A DNA stretch of 16,177 bases from an uncultured Porphyromonas sp. (GCA_945875135.1 CAMCJO010000010.1:1-16177); one strand, 5' to 3'. Shown: positions 1 through 9,482, numbered from the stretch's first letter. Notes: generated by a model not told the origin, from the sequence alone. Program-made: numbers and translations.

Positions 1-14
1 AAACCCCTGACGTC

Positions 15-232
15 GTAACCTTTGACACAACGGACGCTCGGCCGAGCGTCCCTACAAATCGTTACACATCTCGCTGTACTACAACGGACGCCCTCCGACT
101 AGACACATCCGAGCGTCCCTAGGACGACGTTTCGCTTTGACACAACGGACGCACAGATCGTGCGTCCCTACAGGACGACGTTTCGCTTTGACACGACGGA
201 CGCTCAGACCGAGCGCCCTACAAAATCGTTAC
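15..232. repeat. Cluster of four REP/MITE-like palindromic elements upstream of tnaA
   Basis: Four related palindromes lie in a row. Their arms are 32-41/42-51 (perfect 20-bp palindrome), 86-91/113-118 (short arms, long loop), 147-154/160-167, and 198-205/211-218 (one mismatch). The core is GGACGC...GCGTCC, preceded by TTTGACACAACG or a close variant and followed by CCTACA. The first copy (15-65) is a 51-bp element ending in GTAAC and GTTAC. The last ends in ATCGTTAC at 225-232. Copies three and four also form a direct repeat of period 51 (121-152 and 172-203 nearly identical). No open frame explains the stretch. It resembles REP or small MITE families; no transposase is present. Confidence 0.8.
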
Positions 233-260
233 TCGTACACCCTTAGTGTGTTTTTTTCCG

Positions 261-268
261 TATCTTTG
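261..268 (+). promoter_or_regulatory. Predicted tnaA promoter, Bacteroidota -7 box TATCTTTG
   Basis: TATCTTTG matches the Bacteroidota consensus TAnnTTTG and lies 37 nt before the tnaA ATG. I see no clear -33 TTTG box about 20 nt upstream. The wider context, CGTATCTTTGnnGC, recurs before recR and before the S41 protease gene, which strengthens the call. Confidence 0.6.
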
Positions 269-305
269 GGGCAGTAAAAGAACACAATAATTTAATAGAA
301 CTACT

Positions 306-1685
306 ATGGAGATACCTTTTTCTGAGGCATACCGCATTAAGATGGTAGAGCCGATACACAAGAGTACACGCGAGCAGCGTGAGCAGTGGATTAAGCAAGC
401 ACACTACAACCTATTCAGTCTCAAGTCGTCACAGGTCTTTATCGATGTCCTCACGGACTCTGGTACGGGCGCTATGAGTGACCGTCAGTGGGCGGGCATC
501 ATGGTTGGCGATGAGAGCTATGCGGGTGCTTCCTCTTTCCAAAACCTCAAGGATGCTGTCGAGAAGATCTGCACCTTCCCCCTCGTGATCCCTACACACC
601 AGGGCCGTGCTGCTGAGAATGTGCTTTACTCAGCTACGCTCAAGGAGGGCGACATCGTACCGGGCAACTCACACTTTGACACAACGAAGGGGCACATCGA
701 GTTTCGCAAGGCTGTAGCCGTAGACTGCACGATCGATGCAGCGAGCAATACGGAGCTGGAGCTACCCTTCAAGGGTGAGGTGGATCTGAACAAGCTGGAG
801 GATTGCTTTAAGAAGTACCCCAAGGAGCAGATCCCTATGTGCGTCCTGACAGTGACGAACAATACGGCTGGCGGTCAGCCTGTCTCAATGAAGAATGTAC
901 GTGAGACGAGCGAGCTATGCCACAAGTACGGCATACCGCTACAGATAGACGGTGCTCGCTTTGCTGAGAATGCTTACTTCATCAAGACTCGTGAGGAGGG
1001 CTATGCGGACAAGTCGATTAAGGAGATAGTCCGTGAGATGCTCAGCTACGCTGACATCATGACCATGTCTAGCAAGAAGGACGCTGTGGTCAATATGGGT
1101 GGCTTCCTAGCTATGCGTGACGAGGAGCTCTATCACAAGTGCTCTATGTACGCTGTGATGAATGAGGGCTTCCTCACCTATGGCGGTATGAACGGCCGTG
1201 ATATGAACGCACTGGCTATCGGTCTGGATGAGAACACGGAGTTTGACATGCTCGACACGCGCATCCGTCAGGTGGCTTACCTCGGCAGCAAGCTAGACGA
1301 GTACGGCGTACCCTATCAGCGTCCTGCTGGTGGACACGCTATCTTCCTCGATGCGAAGAAGATCCTGACGCACGTTCCCAAGGAGGAGTTTATCGCTCAG
1401 ACACTCGGCATCGAGCTGTACCTAGAGGCTGGCATCCGTGGTGTCGAGATCGGCTCTATCCTAGCAGACCGCGATCCTAAGACGGGTGAGAACCGCTATC
1501 CTAAGCTGGAGCTACTCCGCCTCGCTATACCACGTCGTACCTACACGAACAATCACATGGACGTCATCGCAGCTGCCTGCAAGAACGTCTACGACCGTCG
1601 TGAGTCGATCACGCGTGGCTACGTCATCACCCGTGAGCTACCAGTGCTACGTCACTTCACGGTAGAGCTAGAGCCTGCTAAGTAA
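306..1685 (+). CDS. tnaA: Tryptophanase (L-tryptophan indole-lyase)
   Basis: PLP-dependent beta-eliminating lyase that splits L-tryptophan into indole, pyruvate and ammonia in the cytoplasm. It is 459 residues, the usual family length. Conserved blocks are LTDSGTGAMSDRQWAG (about residues 49-64), PTHQGRAAEN (96-105), NTAGGQPVS (186-194) and MSSKKDAVVNMGG (254-266). The second lysine of SSKKD (about K258) is the expected PLP Schiff-base lysine. The close relative tyrosine phenol-lyase has an Arg in VRSMERG and Phe in RFFT; here the matching sites read IRGVEIG and RHFT, which favours tryptophanase. The host should therefore be indole-positive. No tnaB permease gene follows. I see no obvious TnaC-type leader peptide in the short 5' leader. 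The flanks carry related palindromic repeats. Confidence 0.96.
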   Translation: MEIPFSEAYRIKMVEPIHKSTREQREQWIKQAHYNLFSLKSSQVFIDVLTDSGTGAMSDRQWAGIMVGDESYAGASSFQNLKDAVEKICTFPLVIPTHQGRAAENVLYSATLKEGDIVPGNSHFDTTKGHIEFRKAVAVDCTIDAASNTELELPFKGEVDLNKLEDCFKKYPKEQIPMCVLTVTNNTAGGQPVSMKNVRETSELCHKYGIPLQIDGARFAENAYFIKTREEGYADKSIKEIVREMLSYADIMTMSSKKDAVVNMGGFLAMRDEELYHKCSMYAVMNEGFLTYGGMNGRDMNALAIGLDENTEFDMLDTRIRQVAYLGSKLDEYGVPYQRPAGGHAIFLDAKKILTHVPKEEFIAQTLGIELYLEAGIRGVEIGSILADRDPKTGENRYPKLELLRLAIPRRTYTNNHMDVIAAACKNVYDRRESITRGYVITRELPVLRHFTVELEPAK

Positions 1686-1713
1686 GCACGCTACGTAGCG
1701 ATACATATAATAT

Positions 1714-1766
1714 ATAGAGTCCTCTAGAGGTAAGAGCCGTGCTCAGGACCCTCTGGGGGACTCTAT
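1714..1766 (+). terminator. Hairpin downstream of tnaA, possible weak terminator
   Basis: Nine-bp outer arms ATAGAGTCC (1714-1722) and GGACTCTAT (1758-1766) pair perfectly and enclose an inner palindrome CCTCTAGAGG (1721-1730). It begins 29 nt after the tnaA stop. No U-run follows, so it may protect the mRNA 3' end or be a remnant of another repeat rather than a classical intrinsic terminator. Confidence 0.4.
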
Positions 1767-1771
1767 TACGT

Positions 1772-1822
1772 GTAACGATATGTAGGGACGCACGGTCGTG
1801 CGTCCGTTGTATCAAAGGTTAC
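1772..1822. repeat. 51-bp palindromic REP/MITE-like element, inverted copy
   Basis: A complete element of exactly 51 bp with GTAAC and GTTAC ends. The arms GGACGCACG (1786-1794) and CGTGCGTCC (1797-1805) enclose a 2-nt loop. It is in the opposite orientation to the copy at 15-65: its reverse complement reads GTAACCTTTGATACAACGG..., matching GTAACCTTTGACACAACGG. tnaA thus lies between inverted copies of the same element. Confidence 0.8.
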
Positions 1823-1845
1823 AGCGTTGTGTTTTTTACGAGGAC

Positions 1846-1893
1846 GGACGCCCTCCCACTAGATACTATCCGAGCATCCTACAAGATCGTTAC
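1846..1893. repeat. Divergent long-loop copy of the palindromic element
   Basis: GGACGCCCTCCCACTAGA at 1846-1863 matches the long-loop copy at 86-103 (GGACGCCCTCCGACTAGA). The right arm GCATCC (1874-1879) is a decayed GCGTCC. It is followed by CCTACAAGATCGTTAC (1878-1893), the same 3' end as the copies upstream of tnaA. Confidence 0.7.
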
Positions 1894-1931
1894 TTGTCTC
1901 GATATCCTACAATCGACAGTCGCCATTTTCG

Positions 1932-1939
1932 TATCTTTG
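1932..1939 (+). promoter_or_regulatory. Predicted recR-ligA promoter, -7 box TATCTTTG
   Basis: TATCTTTG in the context CGTATCTTTGTGGC lies 17 nt before the recR ATG. The leader would be very short. A -33 box is not obvious. Confidence 0.6.
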
Positions 1940-1956
1940 TGGCGACCTACTAAACT

Positions 1957-2574
1957 ATGAAAGATCAGTACCCCTCCCAATGGCTCGAGCGTGCCGTAGA
2001 TCAGCTCTCCCTCCTTCCTGGCATAGGACGCAAGACTGCTATGCGTATGGCGTTGCACCTGCTTCGTCAGCCGCCCTCCTATGCGCAGCATCTGGGGGAG
2101 GCGATCATAGACCTTCGCCAGAAGATCTGCTACTGCGAGCGGTGCCACTGCATCAGCGACAGCCCGCTCTGCGACATTTGCTCCGATCCGCAGCGGGACC
2201 AGAGCACCGTCTGCGTCGTCGAGCAGGTGAAGGACGTGCTGACCATCGAGCAGACGCACCGATACAAAGGTCTGTACCATGTATTGGGCGGAATCATCTC
2301 TCCGATAGATGGCATCACGCCAAACGACCTAGAGATCGAGTCGCTCTACGAGCGTGTCCAGGAGGAGCCTGTCCGTGAGGTGATCCTCGCCATACGCTCG
2401 ACCCTAGAGGGTGACACGACCAACTACTATATATATAAGCGTCTAGAGTCTACGGGTGTGCTGGTCTCGCTCATCGCACGGGGTATCTCTATCGGTGACG
2501 AGATCGAGTATGCCGACGAGGTGACGCTCGGGAGCGCCATCGTGAATCGTACCCCCTTTGACCAAGTGAAGTAA
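1957..2574 (+). CDS. recR: Recombination mediator protein RecR
   Basis: RecR acts with RecO (and RecF) to load RecA on SSB-coated single-stranded DNA in gap repair. It is 205 residues, the standard length. In order: an N-terminal helix-hairpin-helix [17 protein letters not shown] (about 20-36); a four-cysteine zinc finger with C60-x2-C63 and C72-x2-C75; and a Toprim domain from about residue 84 ([14 protein letters not shown], then [16 protein letters not shown]). The ATG at 1957 sits just after a good -7 box, and the start [18 protein letters not shown] is typical of the family. The gene ends 6 nt before ligA, so the two are almost certainly co-transcribed. Confidence 0.96.
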   Translation: MKDQYPSQWLERAVDQLSLLPGIGRKTAMRMALHLLRQPPSYAQHLGEAIIDLRQKICYCERCHCISDSPLCDICSDPQRDQSTVCVVEQVKDVLTIEQTHRYKGLYHVLGGIISPIDGITPNDLEIESLYERVQEEPVREVILAIRSTLEGDTTNYYIYKRLESTGVLVSLIARGISIGDEIEYADEVTLGSAIVNRTPFDQVK

Positions 2575-4620
<2,046 letters not shown>

Positions 4621-4634
4621 TGCATGAAGAAGTG

Positions 4635-5894
4635 ATGCGAAAGTTCCCAACAGAAATACAAGCACTTATAGATAAGCGTGAAGAGGGTGTCGAAGAGCTT
4701 GCCATCCTCTCTCATTGCTGGCACCAGCATAGAGCTGATAGCTCTACGCCCTCACTCGAATCAGCGTCTCTATGTGAGGTGTCGGAACCACAGTCCGACT
4801 ATCAGCATCTAGGCTCTATGCCTATTGTTTCGCCTGTGCTATTCAAAAGCTTCAGTGAGGTTCCCTTCCCCGCGCCTCTAGACGAGCGATTTACTTTTAT
4901 CGACTTATTCGCAGGCATTGGAGGTTTTAGAATTGCCGCACAATCACTAGGAGGGCGTTGCGTCTACTCCTCCGAATGGGATGAGCAAGCGCGCAAGAGC
5001 TACTTCATAAACTATGGAGAGTATCCTTTTGGCGATATCACCTTAGAAAAGACCAAGTCATACATTCCCAAAACTTTTGACTTACTCTGTGCAGGGTTCC
5101 CCTGTCAGTCTTTTTCGATAGCTGGGCATCGCAAGGGTTTTGAGGAAGCTCGCGGCACCCTCTTCTTTGAAATTGCAGAAATCCTCCGCAAACACCGTCC
5201 GAAGGCTTTCTTTCTAGAGAATGTCAAAGGGCTACTAAACCATGATCGTGGGAATACGATTAAGACTATACTGCACATCTTGAAGGATGAGCTACACTAC
5301 TTTGTGCCAGATCCTCAGATTGTCAGTGCTCAGGACTTTGGCCTACCACAAAAGAGGGAGAGAGTTTTCATCTTGGGGTTTAGACCTGATCAAGAGGGAG
5401 AGAAGTTTGCCTATCCTCGTCCGACAGGTCCTCAGCGATCCTTCGGAGATGTCAAAGAAGAGAACGAAGTCTCTGTCAAGTACTATCTCTCCACCCAGTA
5501 CCTTGACACTCTTCGCAAGCACAAAGCTCGTCACCAAGCTCGAGGCAATGGCTTCGGCTACGAGGTGATAGCTGATGATGAGGTGGCTAACACGATCGTC
5601 GTCGGCGGTATGGGGCGGGAGCGCAACTTAGTCATAGATCATCGGCTACAAAACTTTGTCCCTATAACGCATATTGTGGGAGAGGTCAATCGGGAAGGTC
5701 TACGACGTATGACCCCTCGTGAGTGGGCCCGTCTACAAGGCTTCCCCGATCAGTACATCATAGGGGTATCGGACAGCGTCGCTTATAAGCAGTTTGCCAA
5801 CTCTGTCGCCATCCCAGCTGTCCAATCGACAATGAGGGAGGTGCTAAAATGTATTCAATTGGACAAGGAGAGTTATGGAGTGGAAGGGAAATAA
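4635..5894 (+). CDS. DNA (cytosine-5)-methyltransferase of a type II R-M system
   Basis: Methylates C5 of a cytosine in the recognition site, protecting host DNA from the adjacent nuclease. All main motifs appear in canonical order. Numbered from a GTG at 4620 they are: I FIDLFAGIGG (93-102); II SEWD (118-121); IV GFPCQSFSIAG with catalytic C162; VI FLENVKGL (198-205); VIII QKRERVFILG (244-253); a target-recognition region with GNGFGYEV (about 309-316); IX RRMTPREWARLQGFPDQY; X QFANSVAIPAV. I prefer the ATG at 4635 (419 residues, catalytic C157). The GTG at 4620 would overlap the ligA stop. About 85 residues precede motif I, more than in short enzymes such as M.HhaI; this part shows no domain I know. 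The 3' end overlaps the endonuclease gene by 20 nt. Base composition looks more A/T-rich than the flanking genes, suggesting transfer. Confidence 0.93.
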   Translation: MRKFPTEIQALIDKREEGVEELAILSHCWHQHRADSSTPSLESASLCEVSEPQSDYQHLGSMPIVSPVLFKSFSEVPFPAPLDERFTFIDLFAGIGGFRIAAQSLGGRCVYSSEWDEQARKSYFINYGEYPFGDITLEKTKSYIPKTFDLLCAGFPCQSFSIAGHRKGFEEARGTLFFEIAEILRKHRPKAFFLENVKGLLNHDRGNTIKTILHILKDELHYFVPDPQIVSAQDFGLPQKRERVFILGFRPDQEGEKFAYPRPTGPQRSFGDVKEENEVSVKYYLSTQYLDTLRKHKARHQARGNGFGYEVIADDEVANTIVVGGMGRERNLVIDHRLQNFVPITHIVGEVNREGLRRMTPREWARLQGFPDQYIIGVSDSVAYKQFANSVAIPAVQSTMREVLKCIQLDKESYGVEGK

Positions 5895-6945
5895 AGGTGA
5901 GTGGAGCGAGCTATACGCATTCCTCCGTCTACTGGGAGATGGTTGTATCTACTGTGGCGATGAAGCTATGAATAGACGACTAGACAGAGCCTATCCCATC
6001 TTAAAAATCTTTCGGACTGACAAGCCTGACCGCATAGCCTACAGCGTCCAGCCTGATAGGGAATCGATTGAAGTGAGAGGGAACGAGCAAGTGGAGGAAT
6101 ACGCTCAGCATATATTTACGATACAAGCAGACAGACTGCTGGAGCTTATCAAAGGAATCAAAACGGCAGACTTCACAGAGATTACCCCTTTTCTAGAAGC
6201 CATTGGAGTAGACAGCATCAAGGCAAAGTCTACCGACAAAGCTGATATAAGACTAGTCATTCACGACATCAGGACTGGAGCTTGCCCCGAGCTTGGATAC
6301 AGCATCAAGTCTAGGCTAGGAGCTCCTTCGACTCTGATAAACGCTAATGTTGATAAGACCAACTTTCTGTCCCGAGTGTCCGACCTATCCGATGACGAGA
6401 TAATCCACTGTAACTCTCTACGCAACTTCAAAGAAAAGTTTGCCTACCTAGATCAGCTAGGAGCTCACGTTGAGTTCGTGCAAACGTGTGGTCATCCTCT
6501 TAAAGTCAACCTTATGATGCTGGATCTGGGGATGGAGCAGATTATTGGTCAGCTACTCTTGTCATACTATAGAGGGTGTAGCGGACGGCTGATTGAAAAG
6601 CTAACTTTAGATTTAGTCCAGCAAAACCCACTCAAACTAGAAGACGTCTCTCAGCAACCCATATACCAGTACAAGGTAAAGCAATTTCTCTTGGCTTTTG
6701 CGCTTGGGATGACCTGTTCTAAGCCTTGGAGCGGACGATTCAATGCGAATGGGGGCTATATTGTTATCAAGGAGGATGGAGACATCGTCTGCTACCACTT
6801 CTTCGAGCGCAATGATCTTGAGGAGTATCTCTTTTGTAACACTCAGTTTGACACGCCAAGCACCACGCGACATCAGTTTGGAAAGATCTTGCGAGTCAAT
6901 GGGGAGTGCTTCTTAAGGCTTAACTTACAGGTGCGGTTCGTGTGA
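5875..6945 (+). CDS. HpaII-like type II restriction endonuclease (predicted CCGG-cutting)
   Basis: 356 residues, about the size of R.HpaII (358 by recall). The N-terminus GNKGEWSELYAFLRLLGDG (about residues 5-23) matches what I remember of the HpaII endonuclease family (Pfam RE_HpaII), and a GYSIKSRLGAPSTLINA block (about 142-158) is a candidate active-site segment. The partner is a C5-cytosine methyltransferase, consistent with a CCGG-type system. The ATG at 5875 has an unusually good AAGGAG at 5865-5870, which lies inside the methyltransferase frame and supports coupled translation. The stop is followed after 1 nt by the MATE ATG. Substrate specificity is inferred; a different tetranucleotide is possible. 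No C (controller) protein gene is present. Confidence 0.75.
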   Translation: MEWKGNKGEWSELYAFLRLLGDGCIYCGDEAMNRRLDRAYPILKIFRTDKPDRIAYSVQPDRESIEVRGNEQVEEYAQHIFTIQADRLLELIKGIKTADFTEITPFLEAIGVDSIKAKSTDKADIRLVIHDIRTGACPELGYSIKSRLGAPSTLINANVDKTNFLSRVSDLSDDEIIHCNSLRNFKEKFAYLDQLGAHVEFVQTCGHPLKVNLMMLDLGMEQIIGQLLLSYYRGCSGRLIEKLTLDLVQQNPLKLEDVSQQPIYQYKVKQFLLAFALGMTCSKPWSGRFNANGGYIVIKEDGDIVCYHFFERNDLEEYLFCNTQFDTPSTTRHQFGKILRVNGECFLRLNLQVRFV

Positions 6946-6946
6946 T

Positions 6947-8305
6947 ATGAGTTGGAGTGCATACTATCGGAGCTGTCGGGTACATTACGGGCCTTTGCTG
7001 CGGCTGGGGCTGCCCGTGATCATCGGACAGGTGGGACTGATCCTCGTGGGCTTTGCCGACAATGTGATGGTGAGTCACCACAGCCTAGACGAGCTGGCGG
7101 CAGCTTCCTTCGTCAATAACTTTCTCAACCTAGTCATCATCTTCGGGATGGGCTTCTCCTATGGTCTGACACCGCTGGTGGCGACCAATAAGGAGTGGGG
7201 ACGCTCAGACCAGGTGGCGCACTACTTAGGGCATAGCTTCTTGCTCAACCTCTTGATCGCCCTCCTAATCGGCGGGGGGCTCCTACTCCTCGAGGGAAGT
7301 CTGGAGCTGTTCAACCTACCCCATGAGCTGCAGGCCATAGCCCTACCCTACTACCGTATCCAGGTCGTGGGCTTTATGGTGGTGATGCTCTTCAATACGT
7401 TTAAGCAGTACACCGAGGGAATGGGAGATACGCAGATCCCGATGTATATCACCCTAGCGGGCAATGTGCTCAACATCGGACTCAACTACCTTCTCATCTA
7501 TGGCAAAGGGGGCTTCCCCGAGTGGGGCTTGTATGGTGCTGGCATAGCAACGCTGAGCAGTCGTATAGCGATGCTACTAGCAATCGTTGCAGTGACCGCT
7601 CTGCTACCACGCTATCGTGAGATCCTGGAGCGGTTGCGACGCTTGCGCTGGTCATGGCGTGAGGGGATGGCACCGCTATTACGACTCGGCACTCCTGTAG
7701 CCCTGCAGATGGGTATGGAGGCTGCATCTTTCTCCGTAGCGGTTATCTTAGTTGCTCGGATCGGTACGTCAGCCTTGGCAGCGCATCAGATCATTGCGAC
7801 AGTCAGTACGCTAGGCTTCATGGTCTACTACGGCATCGGCGCTGCCACAGCGATACGCAGTAGCACGCTCCTAGCACAAGGAGAGCGACAAGAGACCCGT
7901 CGCGTGGCCAGTGCGGGCGTCTACCTCTGTCTCTTTGTAGCAGCGGTGTTGATGCCACTCTTGGTTCTGTTTCGTGAGCCCGTGGTGCGCCTCTTCAATG
8001 CCGATCTCTCGGTCGCTGAGGCGACTTATCTAGCGCTCATTCCGCTCTGCATCTACCAGATAGGCGATGCACTACAGATCATCTATGCCAATGCGCTCAG
8101 AGGCATCAGTCGCGTAGCGATACTAGCTCCCGCGGCTGCTCTGTGTCACCTGATTGTGGCTCCAGCTATGGCGTGGCTCTTCGGCTTTAACATCGGACTG
8201 CATGGTGCGCCCCTGCAATTGATGGGCATCTGGTTTGCCTTCCCCGTGAGCCTCACGCTCTTGGGGCTCATCCTCAGGTACTCCTTCCGCAGGGCGACCA
8301 GATAG
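6947..8305 (+). CDS. MATE family multidrug/Na+ antiporter (NorM/DinF-like)
   Basis: Inner-membrane efflux protein of the MATE family, likely exporting cationic or organic compounds in exchange for Na+ or H+. It is 452 residues with about 12 hydrophobic segments. Family signatures are PVIIGQVGLILVGFADNVMV (about 19-38) in TM1, then FKQYTEGMGDTQIPMYI and GNVLNIGLNYLLIYGKGG around TM4-5, and a second half beginning LRLGTPVALQMGMEAASF that mirrors the first. The ATG at 6947 lies 1 nt after the endonuclease stop. No promoter of its own is evident, so it is probably read from upstream. The substrate cannot be told from sequence. Confidence 0.9.
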   Translation: MSWSAYYRSCRVHYGPLLRLGLPVIIGQVGLILVGFADNVMVSHHSLDELAAASFVNNFLNLVIIFGMGFSYGLTPLVATNKEWGRSDQVAHYLGHSFLLNLLIALLIGGGLLLLEGSLELFNLPHELQAIALPYYRIQVVGFMVVMLFNTFKQYTEGMGDTQIPMYITLAGNVLNIGLNYLLIYGKGGFPEWGLYGAGIATLSSRIAMLLAIVAVTALLPRYREILERLRRLRWSWREGMAPLLRLGTPVALQMGMEAASFSVAVILVARIGTSALAAHQIIATVSTLGFMVYYGIGAATAIRSSTLLAQGERQETRRVASAGVYLCLFVAAVLMPLLVLFREPVVRLFNADLSVAEATYLALIPLCIYQIGDALQIIYANALRGISRVAILAPAAALCHLIVAPAMAWLFGFNIGLHGAPLQLMGIWFAFPVSLTLLGLILRYSFRRATR

Positions 8306-8341
8306 CAATACTTCCCGACTACTCGATTTCGACCAATCTAC

Positions 8342-8470
8342 AGTTTCCTTCGTATGAAACTGGAGTTTCTTACCTATGAAACTAGAGTTTCCTTCGTATG
8401 AAACTGGAGTTTCCTACCTATGAAACTAGAGTTTCCTACCTATGAAACTAGAGTTTCACGCGAATGAACT
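8342..8470. repeat. 22-bp tandem array, each unit containing an inverted repeat
   Basis: Five complete 22-bp units start at 8354, 8376, 8398, 8420 and 8442, with a half unit before (8342-8353) and a decayed one after. The unit is ATGAAACTRGAGTTTCCTACCT with a variable tail (CCTACCT, CTTACCT, CCTTCGT or CACGCGA). Each unit carries GAAACT-NN-AGTTTC, so a single strand could form a row of small hairpins. The period is not a multiple of three and there is no open frame, so it is non-coding. There are no spacers, so it is not CRISPR. It lies between the convergent MATE and HU genes. Confidence 0.9.
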
Positions 8471-8546
8471 AATAGTTAGCTCACTTCTGCAGAACGATCT
8501 GCTCGACTCCCCTTCAAAAAGCTTTTACCGGACAGCAATAATAGTT

Positions 8547-8593
8547 AAGAGAGAGGGGTAGACTCTGTACGGAGCCTGCCCCTCTCTCTTTTT
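8547..8593 (+). terminator. Strong intrinsic terminator between MATE and HU
   Basis: Arms AAGAGAGAGGGG (8547-8558) and CCCCTCTCTCTT (8579-8590) pair perfectly, and the stem extends inward with one mismatch. A T-run ends at 8593. As drawn it stops + strand transcripts coming from the MATE side. The opposite strand has a weaker U-tract after the stem, so it may also serve HU, which converges from the right. Confidence 0.85.
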
Positions 8594-8653
8594 ATTGATA
8601 CACCTCGAGAGGGCGATAACACTCCCGAAGGTATCCATGTGCGTAGCTAGTGC

Positions 8654-8926
8654 TTACTTCTTGTTGATGTCTAGAGCTGAGCTAGGCTTAAACTTGATAG
8701 ACTTGCTAGCCTTGATCTGGATCGTCTTGCCAGTCTGAGGGTTGATACCCTTGCGAGCAGCACGCTCAGAAACGTAGAATGAGCCAAAGCCTACGAGTGT
8801 GAGGCGCTCGCCCTTCTTCATCTCCTCATGGATGGTCTCTACCATAGCCTCATAGACAGCCTTTGCGTCCTTCTGAGTTAGCTGAGCCTTCTCGGCAACA
8901 GTCTTGATGAAATCTGTTTTGTTCAT
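8654..8926 (-). CDS. hup: HU family nucleoid DNA-binding protein
   Basis: Small dimeric DNA-bending protein of the nucleoid. It is 90 residues, exactly the HU class size. It starts MNKTDFIKTVAEKA with the N-terminal helices, then the GFGSF turn (46-50), and the DNA-clasping beta-arm with the signature RKGINPQTGKTI (59-70), where P63 would intercalate between base pairs. It ends with the usual IKFKPSSAL helix. It is the only minus-strand gene here and is monocistronic, with a promoter at 9039-9046 and a leader of about 110 nt. Repeat arrays lie on both sides of it. HU rather than IHF is favoured by overall similarity. Confidence 0.96.
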   Translation of the reverse strand: MNKTDFIKTVAEKAQLTQKDAKAVYEAMVETIHEEMKKGERLTLVGFGSFYVSERAARKGINPQTGKTIQIKASKSIKFKPSSALDINKK

Positions 8927-9038
8927 AGATAAACTTGTTTATGATTAGTAATACATTTGTCCTGTGTGTAGGTTCTTGCGGATAGCTCTGACGGCTTGTA
9001 GAGTAGCTCTCTAGAGACTTTCAGTGCTATCCACGCCC

Positions 9039-9069
9039 CAAAGGTAGTGTTTTTTTCGTTCTCTGCAAC
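9039..9069 (-). promoter_or_regulatory. Predicted hup promoter (TACCTTTG, with GTTG upstream)
   Basis: On the minus strand TACCTTTG (9046 down to 9039) fits the Bacteroidota -7 box TAnnTTTG. About 19 nt further upstream is GTTG (9069-9066), a reasonable -33 element. Transcription would start near 9033 and give a leader of about 110 nt before the ATG at 8926. Confidence 0.6.
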
Positions 9070-9223
9070 TGTTTTGGGCAAAAAACTCTCAATATCCTCT
9101 TGCTGAGAGCCATTTTCTTGCCAAATCAGCTGTTTTCGCTCGTTTTCTCATCGTCTCGAGGCGGTATCCTTCACACCCCCCGTAGGGAGAAAACCAGGGA
9201 TGCTCATCTGGGAATTGTCAACT

Positions 9224-9376
9224 ATCCACATGGACGAGAAAAATTCTCCACGTGGGCGCGAAACATTTCCTCCGAAGTTTTATTTCGTCCCTCCGTGGGG
9301 ATCATTCCATCCCTCCGTGGGGATCATTTCGTCCCTCTGGAGGGATTTGAAAACTTCCACGTGGGAGTCAGTATTC
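9224..9376. repeat. Degenerate palindromic array with 22-bp period between hup and pspC
   Basis: TCCCTCCGTGGGGATCATT occurs at 9288 and 9310, and a third, decayed copy starts at 9332 with TCCCTCTGGAGGGAT. All are exactly 22 bp apart. Looser relatives flank them: TCCACATGGA (about 9226), CTCCACGTGGG (9246), TTCCTCCGAAG (9267) and TTCCACGTGGGA (9356). Most have a self-complementary core such as CCACGTGG or CCCTCNGGAGGG. Two overlapping frames run through it (9100-9414 and 9200-9508) but neither looks like protein. The rest of 8927-9564 holds the hup and pspC promoters and nothing else I can recognise. Confidence 0.7.
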
Positions 9377-9474
9377 CCCGACACAGCGCCATGTCGATGC
9401 GTAGCCGATTCTAAATTATTGTATCGAGCTGGCGTTGGGTTTTCCCAGCCAGGGCTGAAGTCTAGAACTTTTTG

Positions 9475-9482
9475 TACATTTG
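9475..9482 (+). promoter_or_regulatory. Predicted pspC operon promoter, -7 box TACATTTG
   Basis: TACATTTG fits TAnnTTTG and is followed by an 82-nt leader before the pspC ATG at 9565. A -33 box is not clear. Confidence 0.5.

Noticed and set aside
1739..1960. 73-codon open frame between tnaA and recR
   Set aside because: It runs through a hairpin, an inverted palindromic repeat and the recR promoter. The composition is not protein-like and there is no homologous feature.
1879..2280. 133-codon minus-strand open frame over recR
   Set aside because: It lies opposite the well-supported recR gene, including its zinc finger and Toprim domain.
8342..8470. Possible CRISPR array
   Set aside because: The units abut with no unique spacers and no cas genes are near. 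It is a simple 22-bp tandem repeat.
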